Shown here: piece after piece, positions 14,022-23,434 of the stretch
Layout of the letters: the number at the start of each line of letters is the position of its first letter
How positions within the stretch are numbered: the stretch's first letter is position 1
Source of the DNA: Lysobacter gummosus
Lineage (GTDB): Bacteria > Pseudomonadota > Gammaproteobacteria > Xanthomonadales > Xanthomonadaceae
NCBI RefSeq assembly: GCF_001442805.1
Contig: NZ_CP011131.1
Location: 3,038,001 to 3,102,000, forward strand
DNA: 64,000 nucleotides
Direction: 5' to 3'
Translations under genes and position numbers: made by a program
The notes under the pieces: model-generated
What the model was told of the DNA's origin: nothing
What the model saw: only the letters and a program-made list of their open reading frames with translations
Database searches by the model: none

Positions 14022-15014
14022 ATGAGCGTCCCCGCCTCGTTCAACGCGTTCCGCATTCATAACGACGACGCCGGCTATCGCGCCGGCGTCGAAGCGATCG
14101 GCATCGACGATCTCGCCCCCGGCGAGGTCGTGATCAAGACCGCCTACTCCTCGATCAATTTCAAGGACGCGCTGGCCGGCACCGGCGAGGGCAAGATCCT
14201 GCGCAAATTCCCGCTAGTCGGCGGCATCGACGTGGCCGGGCACGTGGTCGCCTCCAGCGACGGCAAGTTCAAGGAAGGCGACGCGGTGCTGGTCACCGGC
14301 TGCGGCCTCAGCGAGACCCGCGACGGCGGCTACAGCGAGTACGCGCGGCTGCAGGCGCAGTGGGTGGTGCCGCTGCCGTCCGGGCTGAGCCTGCGCGAGA
14401 GCATGGTGCTGGGCACCGCCGGCTTCACCGCCGCGCTGGCGCTGCACCGCATGCTCGACAACCGGCAGACGCCCGAACACGGGCCGCTGGCGGTCAGCGG
14501 CGCCACCGGCGGCGTGGGATCGCTGGCGCTGGACATCTTCAGCCGCGCAGGCTTCGAAGTGCACGCCATCAGCGGCAAGCCGGAGCAGACCGATTATCTG
14601 AAATCCATCGGCGCTCATCAGGTGTTCGGTCGCGACGCTCTGCAGACGCAGCGGCCGATGGAATCGGCGCGTTTCGGCGGCGGCCTGGACAATGTCGGCG
14701 GGCCGATGCTCGCCAGCCTGCTCGCCCAGACCGCGCCCTACGGCAACGTCGCCACCGCCGGCCTGGCCGCCACGCATGCGCTGGAAACCACGGTAATGCC
14801 TTTCATTATTCGCGGCGTGTCCCTGCTGGGAGTCGCCTCGGCCGGCACCGCGCGCGCGATCCGCGACGAAATCTGGCAGCGTCTGGGCAGTCAATGGAAG
14901 CCCGCGCATCTGGACCGGATCTGCACCCGCGAGGTCGGTTTGGCACAGTTGGCGCAGGTGTTTCCGGCCATGTTGGCCGGCGGTTCGCTGGGCCGGACCC
15001 TGGTCGTGATCTAG
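14022..15014 (+). CDS. YhdH/AcuI-type quinone oxidoreductase (acryloyl-CoA reductase family)
   Basis: A 330-residue medium-chain dehydrogenase/reductase of the YhdH family. The conserved NFKDALAGTG, the GATGGVGSLALDIF nucleotide-binding loop and the C-terminal GGSLGRTLVVI are present. Family members AcuI and YhdH reduce acryloyl-CoA with NADPH, which detoxifies this reactive intermediate. There are no zinc-binding cysteines, as expected for the family. It stands alone between a repeat cluster and a response regulator. Physiological substrate is inferred from the family. Confidence 0.9.
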   Translation: MSVPASFNAFRIHNDDAGYRAGVEAIGIDDLAPGEVVIKTAYSSINFKDALAGTGEGKILRKFPLVGGIDVAGHVVASSDGKFKEGDAVLVTGCGLSETRDGGYSEYARLQAQWVVPLPSGLSLRESMVLGTAGFTAALALHRMLDNRQTPEHGPLAVSGATGGVGSLALDIFSRAGFEVHAISGKPEQTDYLKSIGAHQVFGRDALQTQRPMESARFGGGLDNVGGPMLASLLAQTAPYGNVATAGLAATHALETTVMPFIIRGVSLLGVASAGTARAIRDEIWQRLGSQWKPAHLDRICTREVGLAQLAQVFPAMLAGGSLGRTLVVI

Positions 15015-15074
15015 TTGGCATTGCAGCCGCGCGGCGCGTCGCTACAATCGGCCGCAGATCCTTGGGGGAAACAC

Positions 15075-15446
15075 ATGGCGCGTATTTTGATCGTCGATGA
15101 TTCGCCGTCCCAGTTGATGGGCATCCGTCGCATCGTCGAGAAACTGGGGCACGAGGCCTTGACCGCTGAAGACGGCGCCGCCGGCGTCGAAGCGGCCAAG
15201 AAGGAGTTGCCCGACCTGATCCTGATGGACGTGGTCATGCCGAACCTCAACGGTTTCCAGGCCACCCGCTCGATCTGCCGCGAGCCCACGACCAAGCACA
15301 TACCGATCGTCCTGGTCACCACCAAGGACCAGGACACCGACCGCGTCTGGGGCATGCGCCAGGGCGCGAAGGCTTACATCACCAAGCCGTTCAGCGAGAC
15401 CGACCTGTCGGAGATCATCGGCCAGCTGCTGCCCTCACTGAGCTGA
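15075..15446 (+). CDS. pilH: Single-domain response regulator, PilH-like
   Basis: A 123-residue stand-alone receiver domain. The acidic pocket Asp8/Asp9, phosphoacceptor Asp52 in LILMDVVMPNLNG and Lys104 in ITKPFSE are all present. The sequence pattern matches PilH/PilG-type regulators of type IV pilus twitching chemotaxis in Pseudomonas and Xanthomonas. Neighbouring pil-chp genes are missing from the window, so the PilH name is an inference. GGGGG at 15063-15067 precedes the ATG at 15075. The 60-bp gap after yhdH allows cotranscription. Confidence 0.85.
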   Translation: MARILIVDDSPSQLMGIRRIVEKLGHEALTAEDGAAGVEAAKKELPDLILMDVVMPNLNGFQATRSICREPTTKHIPIVLVTTKDQDTDRVWGMRQGAKAYITKPFSETDLSEIIGQLLPSLS

Positions 15447-15482
15447 ACACGCGTCGCGGCGGCGCCGCGCGCATTCATCCCG

Positions 15483-15502
15483 ATCCCGGCGCAAGCCGGG
15501 AT
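15483..15502. terminator. Candidate terminator between convergent genes
   Basis: ATCCCGGC and GCCGGGAT form an 8-bp stem with a GCAA tetraloop, in the 64-bp gap between the pilH-like stop and the cbpA stop. It is followed by a weak T-rich run on the plus strand only. Confidence 0.55.
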
Positions 15503-15510
15503 TTCGCGTT

Positions 15511-16419
15511 TCAGGACCGGCGCCAGTCCTCGCCGAAGGCCTGGCGCATGGCCTCGTAGGCCTCGTGCTGCGCCGGCGTCTGCGCGCGCGGCGCCAGCAC
15601 TTCCAGCTCGACGATCTGATCGCCGGCCGGCGTGCCCGGCAGGCCGCGACCGCGCAGGCGCAGCTTGCGTCCGGCTTCGGAGTTGGCCGGGATCTTCAGC
15701 TCCACCGGCCCGCCCAGGGTCGGCACGCTGATGGTCGCCCCCAACGCCGCTTCCCACGGCGCCAGCGGCAGCACATGGATGATGTTGCGTCCATCGACCT
15801 CGAACTGCGGATGCGCGGCGTATTCGATCTCCAGCAGCAGATCGCCGTGCGTGCCCTGGCCGGCCAGGCGGATCAGCTGGCCCGGGCGGATGCCCTTGGG
15901 CACGCGCACATCCAGGGTCTTGTTGTTGACCGAGATGCGCACGCTGCCGCCTTCGAACACGGTTTCCAGCGACACCGCCAGCCGGGCCCGGGTATCGCCG
16001 CGCGGCGGCTGCGCGCCGCGCGGATTGCCGCCGAAGCCGCCGCCGTTGGAAGAACGGCCGCGGCCGAACAGGTTCTCGAAGAAATCGCTGAAACCGCCGC
16101 CCGCGCCGCCGCCGGCGAAGATTTCCTCGAAATCCGCATTGCCACCGCCATAGCCGCCGCCGAAACCGCCCGCAGGCGGCTGCACCTCGTCGCCGGGGCG
16201 ATAGCCGCGCGCGCGCAGTTGATCGTAGGCCGCGCGCTTGGGCGGATCGCGCAAAGCCTCGTAGGCCTCGTTGACGGCCTTGAATTTCTCTTCCGCGCCC
16301 GCTTCTTTACTGACGTCGGGATGGTACTTGCGGGCCAGGCGGCGATACGCCGTCTTGATCTCGGCCTCGCCCGCGCTGGGCTCCAGGCCCAGGGTTTCGT
16401 AATAGTCCTTGAACTGCAT
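15511..16419 (-). CDS. cbpA: DnaJ-class co-chaperone CbpA
   Basis: A 302-residue J-domain protein that would stimulate DnaK. The J domain covers residues 1-70 with HPD at 33-35. A Gly/Phe-rich linker (about 88-145) follows, then the two beta-barrel client-binding domains (RLAVSLETVFEGG to the end). The zinc-finger cysteines of DnaJ proper are absent, as in CbpA. The start MQFKDYYETLG at 16419 is chosen over an upstream ATG that would add eight residues. It is divergent from the peroxiredoxin gene. Confidence 0.93.
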   Translation of the reverse strand: MQFKDYYETLGLEPSAGEAEIKTAYRRLARKYHPDVSKEAGAEEKFKAVNEAYEALRDPPKRAAYDQLRARGYRPGDEVQPPAGGFGGGYGGGNADFEEIFAGGGAGGGFSDFFENLFGRGRSSNGGGFGGNPRGAQPPRGDTRARLAVSLETVFEGGSVRISVNNKTLDVRVPKGIRPGQLIRLAGQGTHGDLLLEIEYAAHPQFEVDGRNIIHVLPLAPWEAALGATISVPTLGGPVELKIPANSEAGRKLRLRGRGLPGTPAGDQIVELEVLAPRAQTPAQHEAYEAMRQAFGEDWRRS

Positions 16420-16586
16420 CGATCGATCGCTCCAAACGCGCAAACGCAGGAGCGGCGCTGTCCGCTCACGCCGCCTTGACGCATGATTAAGCTCACAGCA
16501 TGGCGATTACGACCGCGATTTCAAGTCACGTTGACGCGGTATTTAGAACCGGCTGCCTAGACTGCACCCCACATCAGGAGAACCCC

Positions 16587-17063
16587 ATGAGCATCCAGGT
16601 CGGCGAACGCCTGCCCGAAGTCGCACTCAAGCGCATCAACAACGGCATCGAAACGGTAGACACCCGTTCGCTGTTCGACGGCCGCAAGGCGGTGCTGTTC
16701 GCCGTCCCCGGCGCGTTCACCCCGACCTGTTCGGAAAAGCACCTGCCCGGTTTCGTCGAGCACTTCCAGCAGTTCCGCGACAAAGGCATCGAAGTGGCCT
16801 GCCTGGCCGTCAACGATCCGTTCGTGATGCAGGCCTGGGCGCAGAGCCAGCACGTTCCCGAGGGCATGCTGATGCTCGCCGACGGCAACGGCGACCTGAC
16901 CCGCGCGCTCGGCCTGGAGCTGGACGCCAGCTCCTACGGCATGGGCACGCGCGCCAAGCGCTTCGCGCTGTACATCGACGACGGCGTGGTCAAGCAAGTG
17001 CATGTCGAGGAACCCGGCGAATACCGCGTGTCCTCGGCCGAGTACATGCTGCAGCAGGTCTGA
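16587..17063 (+). CDS. Peroxiredoxin, Prx5 type
   Basis: A 158-residue thiol peroxidase that reduces hydrogen peroxide and alkyl hydroperoxides. Peroxidatic Cys48 lies in the motif PGAFTPTCSEKHLPGF, the hallmark of the Prx5/PMP20 group. No fused glutaredoxin domain is present, so an external reductant, probably glutathione/glutaredoxin, is inferred. CAGGAG at 16575-16580 gives a good ribosome site for the ATG at 16587. The ferritin-like gene downstream suggests an oxidative-stress pair, although 109 bp separate them. Confidence 0.92.
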   Translation: MSIQVGERLPEVALKRINNGIETVDTRSLFDGRKAVLFAVPGAFTPTCSEKHLPGFVEHFQQFRDKGIEVACLAVNDPFVMQAWAQSQHVPEGMLMLADGNGDLTRALGLELDASSYGMGTRAKRFALYIDDGVVKQVHVEEPGEYRVSSAEYMLQQV

Positions 17064-17172
17064 CCCGCGCCGCATCCGTCGCCACGCCGTCCGGGCCCCG
17101 CCCGGCCGGCGTTCCCATCACTCTCCGTATCGCCGAGGTTCCCCGCCCATCCCCCGACCGCCAGGAGACGTC

Positions 17173-17760
17173 ATGTCCGCCAAGCCCGTCACCAAGATCG
17201 AAAGCCGCAAGCCCGCCCCGAAGTCCTCGCCGTTCGTCAGCGACATCAGCGCGATCCGCGCACGCGCGCGCAAACACATCGAGGACGGCGCGATCACCGA
17301 CAGCTACGCCGCGGACCGCCAGGCGGTGATCAAGCTGCTCAACGAGGCCCTGGCCACCGAAATCGTCTGCGTGCTGCGCTACAAGCGCCACTACTTCATG
17401 GCCAGCGGCCTGATGGCCGACGCGATCAAATCCGAATTCCTCCAGCACGCCAACGAAGAACAGGCGCATGCCGACCGCATCGCCGAGCGCATCGTCCAAC
17501 TGGGCGGCGAACCCGACCTCAATCCCGATGTATTGTCCAAGCGCTCGCACGCCGAGTACGTGGAAGGCCACGACCTGCGCGACATGGTGAAGGAAGACCT
17601 GGTCGCCGAGCGCATCGCCATCGACAGCTATCGCGAGATCATCAACTACATCGGCGACAAGGACACCACCACCAAGCGCATGATGGAAGACATCCTGGCG
17701 CAGGAAGAAGAACACGCCGACGAACTGGCCGACATGCTCGACGGCTGGACCGGCAAGTAA
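17173..17760 (+). CDS. Ferritin-like (bacterioferritin/Dps superfamily) protein
   Basis: A 195-residue four-helix-bundle protein. The helices carry the paired iron-ligand pattern: Glu in LNEALATEIVCVLRYKRHYF, ANEEQAHADRIAERI, and a repeat in AERIAIDSYREIINYIG and AQEEEHADELADML. It lacks the haem Met context that would mark a classical bacterioferritin. It may store or oxidise iron and so limit Fenton chemistry. AGGAG at 17163-17167 supports the ATG at 17173. The N-terminal 25 residues are Lys/Pro-rich and look disordered. Confidence 0.85.
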   Translation: MSAKPVTKIESRKPAPKSSPFVSDISAIRARARKHIEDGAITDSYAADRQAVIKLLNEALATEIVCVLRYKRHYFMASGLMADAIKSEFLQHANEEQAHADRIAERIVQLGGEPDLNPDVLSKRSHAEYVEGHDLRDMVKEDLVAERIAIDSYREIINYIGDKDTTTKRMMEDILAQEEEHADELADMLDGWTGK

Positions 17761-17863
17761 GCATCGTCGGTTGCCGCAAGCGCGGTGAGTCCGCGCTCGG
17801 CGGCTTCCAGCCGCGATCATGCCGCGGGTTTGGGCACATCGCGGATCGCGCGGCGGTTACATT

Positions 17864-18065
17864 CAGGCTTCGCATTACTTTGGCGAAGCCGAACATCCAG
17901 AGACTTCAGCGCCATCCTCGCAGGTCGTCATTCCCGCGAACGCGAGCTCCGCTTCACTTCGGCGATAGCCGAACATCCCGTGTCTTTCGTGCGAGAACGC
18001 TTGAAGTCGCTGTATGTTCGGCTCCGCCGAAATAAAGCGGAGCCCGCGAACGCGGGACCGTCGGG
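17864..18065. repeat. Cluster of palindromic repeats, CATTCCCGCGAACGC family
   Basis: Occupies the centre of the 422-bp gap between the ferritin-like gene and the next gene. It holds GCTCCGCTTCACTTCGGCG and, on the opposite strand further on, GGCTCCGCCGAAATAAAGCGGAGCC, so parts of two units face each other. Same family as 13660-13905 and 41010-41270. I see no gene in the gap. Confidence 0.85.
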
Positions 18066-18182
18066 CAAAAACAAAACCAACTGCACTGGCAAACGCCTCA
18101 TTAACAATTCGCTGACGAACCCATAAACGCTCACCCGGCGCCCCCTGTTCGAAGCGCCCGCGATCGCGGCAGACTCGATCGC

Positions 18183-18926
18183 ATGAGCAGACACATGGAA
18201 GTCTCCCGCTTGCGCGCTTATCTGGAGCGCGCGCACTGGCCGCGTTTGCAGATGAGTCTGATCGTGCTGGTGACCGGCGCGATCGGGTTCCTCGCCTCGT
18301 ACTGGATGCTCAACTCGGGGCTGCAGGCGATGTGGCTGCGCTACCCGCTCGCGGCGGGCCTAGCCTATCTGGCGTTCATGGTGCTGCTGTGGACCTGGGC
18401 GCGCACGCACGGCCGCGATTTCTGGGACAACTTCGATCTGCCCGATTTCGGCTCCGGCTCTAACAGCTCGGGCTCTGGCGGTTATTCGCCGCAGTGGCAG
18501 TCCGGCGGCGGCCAGTCCGGCGGCGGCGGCGCATCGTCGTGGTTCGATCGCCCCTCCTCGCTGTCCAGCCGCGGCGCGAATTCCTCCGGCGGCGACTGGT
18601 CGCCGGCCGAGGCGCTCGACGACGCGGTCTGGGTGTTGGTCGCGCTGGCCATCGCCGCTGTCGCGCTGCTGGCGATGGGCTGGGTGATCTGGATCGCGCC
18701 GGGCCTGATGGCCGAACTGCTGCTCGACGTCGCCCTGGCCGGCGGCCTGTACCGGCGACTGCGCCGGATCGAATCGCGGCACTGGCTCAGCACCGTGCTT
18801 CGCCGCACCGCGCTGCCGTTCCTGGGCGTCGCGCTGATCGCCGGGCTGGCCGGTTACGCCGGCGCGCATTACGCGCCGGGCGCGGACTCCATCGGCGATG
18901 TGATTGCCGCGCACGCCGCGCGCTGA
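18183..18926 (+). CDS. Integral membrane protein of unknown function
   Basis: A 247-residue protein with about four predicted transmembrane helices: residues 24-46 and 52-73, then 152-180, and 209-228. The two halves are joined by an extended Gly/Ser/Gln-rich linker (residues about 88-140) with SGGGQSGGGG, which is probably disordered and hydrophilic. No enzymatic motif is visible and I do not recognise the family. It is convergent with the adenine deaminase gene, 15 bp apart. A second ATG at 18195 is an alternative start. Confidence 0.75.
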   Translation: MSRHMEVSRLRAYLERAHWPRLQMSLIVLVTGAIGFLASYWMLNSGLQAMWLRYPLAAGLAYLAFMVLLWTWARTHGRDFWDNFDLPDFGSGSNSSGSGGYSPQWQSGGGQSGGGGASSWFDRPSSLSSRGANSSGGDWSPAEALDDAVWVLVALAIAAVALLAMGWVIWIAPGLMAELLLDVALAGGLYRRLRRIESRHWLSTVLRRTALPFLGVALIAGLAGYAGAHYAPGADSIGDVIAAHAAR

Positions 18927-18941
18927 GGCCGCGGCAACGGC

Positions 18942-20084
<1,143 letters not shown>

Positions 20085-20265
20085 TCACTGCCGCAGGCCG
20101 CGTTTTTATACCGGGCGGCCGTTACCCGCGATGTATACCACCGCGCCGATGCGGATGCAGCCGTCCCGCCTCGCGCGCAACGCAGCGACGGCGACGCGCG
20201 GCCGGGTCGGACACCTTGCGCTACCATGCCGCTCATCCCTCGGCGTATCGGGTTCGCGAACTCCC

Positions 20266-20895
20266 ATGGCCTATCGTCGCAGCGAACTGACCTTGTTCCG
20301 CCTGTTCGGCGCGCCGGTATTGGTGCATTGGACGGTGCTGCTGATCGTCCTGCTGGCGTTGTTGTTCAGTCGCGATCCGCTCGTGCTGAGCGCCGGCTTC
20401 GCCGCGTATCTGTCGCTGATCCTGGTTCATGAAATCGGCCATGCCTGCATCGCCCGGTTCAACCGCCTGCGCGTGCACGAGTTGCTGGTGTTCCCGCTGC
20501 ACGGCTGGTGTCGCTACGAGGCCGGACGCACGCGTGGCCAGGACATCGCCGTGGCCTGGGGCGGCGTCGCCGCGCAAGCGGTGTTGTTCGCGGTGGCCGT
20601 GGCCTTGTCCATCCTGGCGCCGAATCCCGGCGGCCCGTTCGGCCCGGCCCTGGCCGCGATCGTCCTGGTGTGGGGCCCGCTGAACCTGTTGAACATCGTG
20701 GTCAATCTGCTGCCGATCGCGCCGTTCGACGGACGCACGGCCTGGGGCGTGCTGCCGTGGGGGCTGCAACGCATCCGCTCGTCGCTGCGCGCGCCGGCCA
20801 AGGCAACCGCGACCAAGAAACCGCCGGCCGCCGAAGCGAAGAAAAGCACGAACGAGAAAGTGGTTTTGCTGAGCGAGCGACGCAAACGGCGTTGA
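20266..20895 (+). CDS. Site-2 protease homologue, peptidase family M50
   Basis: A 209-residue intramembrane zinc metalloprotease homologue. The zinc motif HEIGH (His55, Glu56, His59) lies in a transmembrane helix, and the third ligand region NLLPIAPFDG is the family's second signature. About four to five membrane helices are predicted, and the tail after residue 170 is basic and cytoplasmic. No PDZ or CBS domain is attached. The ATG at 20266 is chosen because homology starts there. Substrate is unknown; S2P enzymes often cleave anti-sigma factors, and none is adjacent. Confidence 0.88.
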   Translation: MAYRRSELTLFRLFGAPVLVHWTVLLIVLLALLFSRDPLVLSAGFAAYLSLILVHEIGHACIARFNRLRVHELLVFPLHGWCRYEAGRTRGQDIAVAWGGVAAQAVLFAVAVALSILAPNPGGPFGPALAAIVLVWGPLNLLNIVVNLLPIAPFDGRTAWGVLPWGLQRIRSSLRAPAKATATKKPPAAEAKKSTNEKVVLLSERRKRR

Positions 20896-20934
20896 GCCGG
20901 CGACTCCGCGTATGCGAGCGCCGCCGTCGTTCGC

Positions 20935-23337
20935 CTAACGCAAAACCTTGAACCGCACCCGCGACCACGCGCCGGTATCGGCCAGCGCGGTCAGGCTGTG
21001 CTCGCCGGCTTCGCCGAAATCGTGATCCAGGCGCGAGCGGCCCTGCGATTCGCCGATCAATCGTCCGTCGAGCAACCAGCGCACGCGCGCATCGCTGCCG
21101 AGCGCGCGCACCGACAAGCGCAGCGGCGTCGCGCTGCCCGGCGCGCGGGCCAGCGTGGCCAGATCGTCGATGCCTTCGATCCGCAGTTCTTCGACCGCGT
21201 CGCGGCCGTCGTCGATGCAGTCCGGCGACAGCGGCGGCAATCGCGAGGCCTTGCGCGTATCGGCGGCCAACCAAGGCGACGCCAAGGCAGGCCAACGCGC
21301 CAGCTCAAGCGCCTTGCGCTCGTGCGGCGCCGAGCACTCGCCCGACAGACGCAGGCCACTGCGCGCATCGACCTCATACCTCTCGACGCCCGCATTCCAC
21401 AAACGCGCATCGCGCTCGGCCAAGGTCGGCGGCACCGAGCCGTCCAACGTCCACGCCTGCAAGCGGCGATGACACAGCTGCGGCGCCTGCGGGTCCGGCG
21501 CCACGCCCAGCGGCCAGCACACCTCGATCTGCCGCACGTTGGCCGGCGGCGGCCGCGGCACGGAGTCGCCGCGCAGACGCGGCAGGCTGTCGATCACTTC
21601 GAACAACAGCGGCAGCGCGGTGACCGCGCCGTACTGGCCGGGCAGCGGCGTGCCGTCGGGCCGCCCGACCCACACGCCGACCGTGTAACGCCGCGTGCTG
21701 CCCAGCGCCCAGGCATCGCGGAAGCCGTAACTGGTGCCGGTCTTCCAGGCCACGCGCGGGCGCGCGGCGGAATCGAAGGTTTGTTCGACGCTGCCGGGGC
21801 GCGGGTTGGCTTCGAGGATTTCGCGCACGATCCATGCCGCGCCCGGCGACAGCAGGCGGCGTTCTGTTTTCTGCGAGCCCCGTTGATAGCGCACGCGCCC
21901 GGCGATGCCGCCGCGATTGAACGCCGAGTACGCGCCGACCAGATCCTCCAGGCGCGCGCCGGTGCCGCCGAGAATCATCGCCAGATTCGGCTGCGCTCCG
22001 CGCGGCCATTGCAGGTCGATGCCGGCGTGGGCCAGGCGCGCGGAGAACCGCGCCGGGCCGACCCGGTCGAGCAGATCCACCGCCGGCACGTTGAGCGACA
22101 AGCGCAGCGCCGTGGCCGCGCCCACCGGCCCGTTGAAGGCGGCATCGAAATTGCCCGGCCGGTAGCCGTGAAACGATTGCGGCGCATCGACGAACAGGCT
22201 TTCGGAGTGGATCAGCCCATCGTCGATCGCCAGTCCGTACAGGAACGGCTTCAAGGTCGAGCCGGGCGAACGCCAGGCCTGGACCATATCGACGTGGCCC
22301 AATCGCGCCGCATCGCCGAAGGTCACCGAGCCGACATAGGCGCGCGCTTCCAGGCTGGCGTTGTCGACCACCAGCAGCGCCGCCGAGGTGCGCTCGGGCA
22401 AGCTGGAGAAATACGCGCTGAGCCGGTCTTCCAAGGTTCGCTGCAACTGCGGATCGATGGTGGACACCACCCGCGCCGCGTCGGGATTTTCGAAACGCAG
22501 CCGCTGCGCGAGCAAGGGCGCGTAGCGCGGCGGCTGCAGCGAGCGCGCGACGACCGGCTCCACCCGCGCATCAGCGATCTGCGCGCGCGACCACACGCCC
22601 AACGCGGCCATTCGCGCGAGCACCTTGTCGCGGGCGATGCGCGCGCGCTCGGGTTCGCGATCCGGGCGCAGGCGGCTCGGCGATTGCGGCAGTACCGTCA
22701 ACAGCGCGGCCTCGGCGTGCGACAGGCGCGAGGACGGCTTGCCCAGATAGGCCCAGCTGGCCGCCTCCACGCCCTCGACCGTGCCGCCGAACGGCGCGCG
22801 GTTGAGATACAGGGCGAGAATCTGCGTCTTCGACAGATGCGTTTCCAGTTGCAGCGCGCGCAGCATCTGCCGGCTCTTGGCCCACAGGCTGCGGCGATGT
22901 TCGCCGGGCTCGGCGTCGAGGATGCGCGCGACCTGCATGGTCAAGGTCGATCCGCCCGACACCACCCGCCCGCTGCGCAGCCACTGCCCGGCCGCGCGCA
23001 GCATCGCCACCGGGTTGATGCCCGGATGCTTCCAGAACCAGCGGTCCTCGTAGTTCAACAGCGCCTGCAGGTACAGCGGCGAGACTTGTTCGGCGCTCAC
23101 CGGATAACGCCACACGCCGTCGCGGTCGGCGAAGGCGCGCAGCGGCGTGCCGTCGCGCGCGACCACCACCGCGCCGGCATCGCGCGGTTTCGGCAAGGGC
23201 AGCGGGAACGCCAGATCCAGCAGCATCGCCGCGATCATCAGCGACAACAGCGCCAGCAGGGTTTTCAGCGCGACCCGGCGCGCGCGGCCGCGTGCGACGG
23301 CGCGAGGGGATTCGATGGCGGCGGGCGATGTGGACAA
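20935..23337 (-). CDS. pbpC: Penicillin-binding protein 1C
   Basis: Class A penicillin-binding protein of 800 residues, anchored in the inner membrane by a helix at about 24-45. The glycosyltransferase 51 domain shows NYEDRWFW (Glu97) and SGGSTLTMQVAR. The transpeptidase domain has Ser360-x-x-Lys363 (SPGSTLKPF), Ser414-Leu-Asn416 and Lys532-Thr-Gly. The C-terminal BiPBP_C domain typical of PBP1C ends the protein. It is the last gene of the leftward operon with alpha-2-macroglobulin, the same pairing as yfhM-pbpC in E. coli. The role is thought to be cell-wall repair after damage. Confidence 0.95.
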   Translation of the reverse strand: MSTSPAAIESPRAVARGRARRVALKTLLALLSLMIAAMLLDLAFPLPLPKPRDAGAVVVARDGTPLRAFADRDGVWRYPVSAEQVSPLYLQALLNYEDRWFWKHPGINPVAMLRAAGQWLRSGRVVSGGSTLTMQVARILDAEPGEHRRSLWAKSRQMLRALQLETHLSKTQILALYLNRAPFGGTVEGVEAASWAYLGKPSSRLSHAEAALLTVLPQSPSRLRPDREPERARIARDKVLARMAALGVWSRAQIADARVEPVVARSLQPPRYAPLLAQRLRFENPDAARVVSTIDPQLQRTLEDRLSAYFSSLPERTSAALLVVDNASLEARAYVGSVTFGDAARLGHVDMVQAWRSPGSTLKPFLYGLAIDDGLIHSESLFVDAPQSFHGYRPGNFDAAFNGPVGAATALRLSLNVPAVDLLDRVGPARFSARLAHAGIDLQWPRGAQPNLAMILGGTGARLEDLVGAYSAFNRGGIAGRVRYQRGSQKTERRLLSPGAAWIVREILEANPRPGSVEQTFDSAARPRVAWKTGTSYGFRDAWALGSTRRYTVGVWVGRPDGTPLPGQYGAVTALPLLFEVIDSLPRLRGDSVPRPPPANVRQIEVCWPLGVAPDPQAPQLCHRRLQAWTLDGSVPPTLAERDARLWNAGVERYEVDARSGLRLSGECSAPHERKALELARWPALASPWLAADTRKASRLPPLSPDCIDDGRDAVEELRIEGIDDLATLARAPGSATPLRLSVRALGSDARVRWLLDGRLIGESQGRSRLDHDFGEAGEHSLTALADTGAWSRVRFKVLR

Positions 23338-23434
23338 GAGCGGCTGGCGATGAGGTCAAGGCAACGAAGGTGAAACGCTTGCGCGCAGGGTACGCGGCCG
23401 ACCGGCGTGGGGATCGCGGCCGCGGCGGCCGCGC

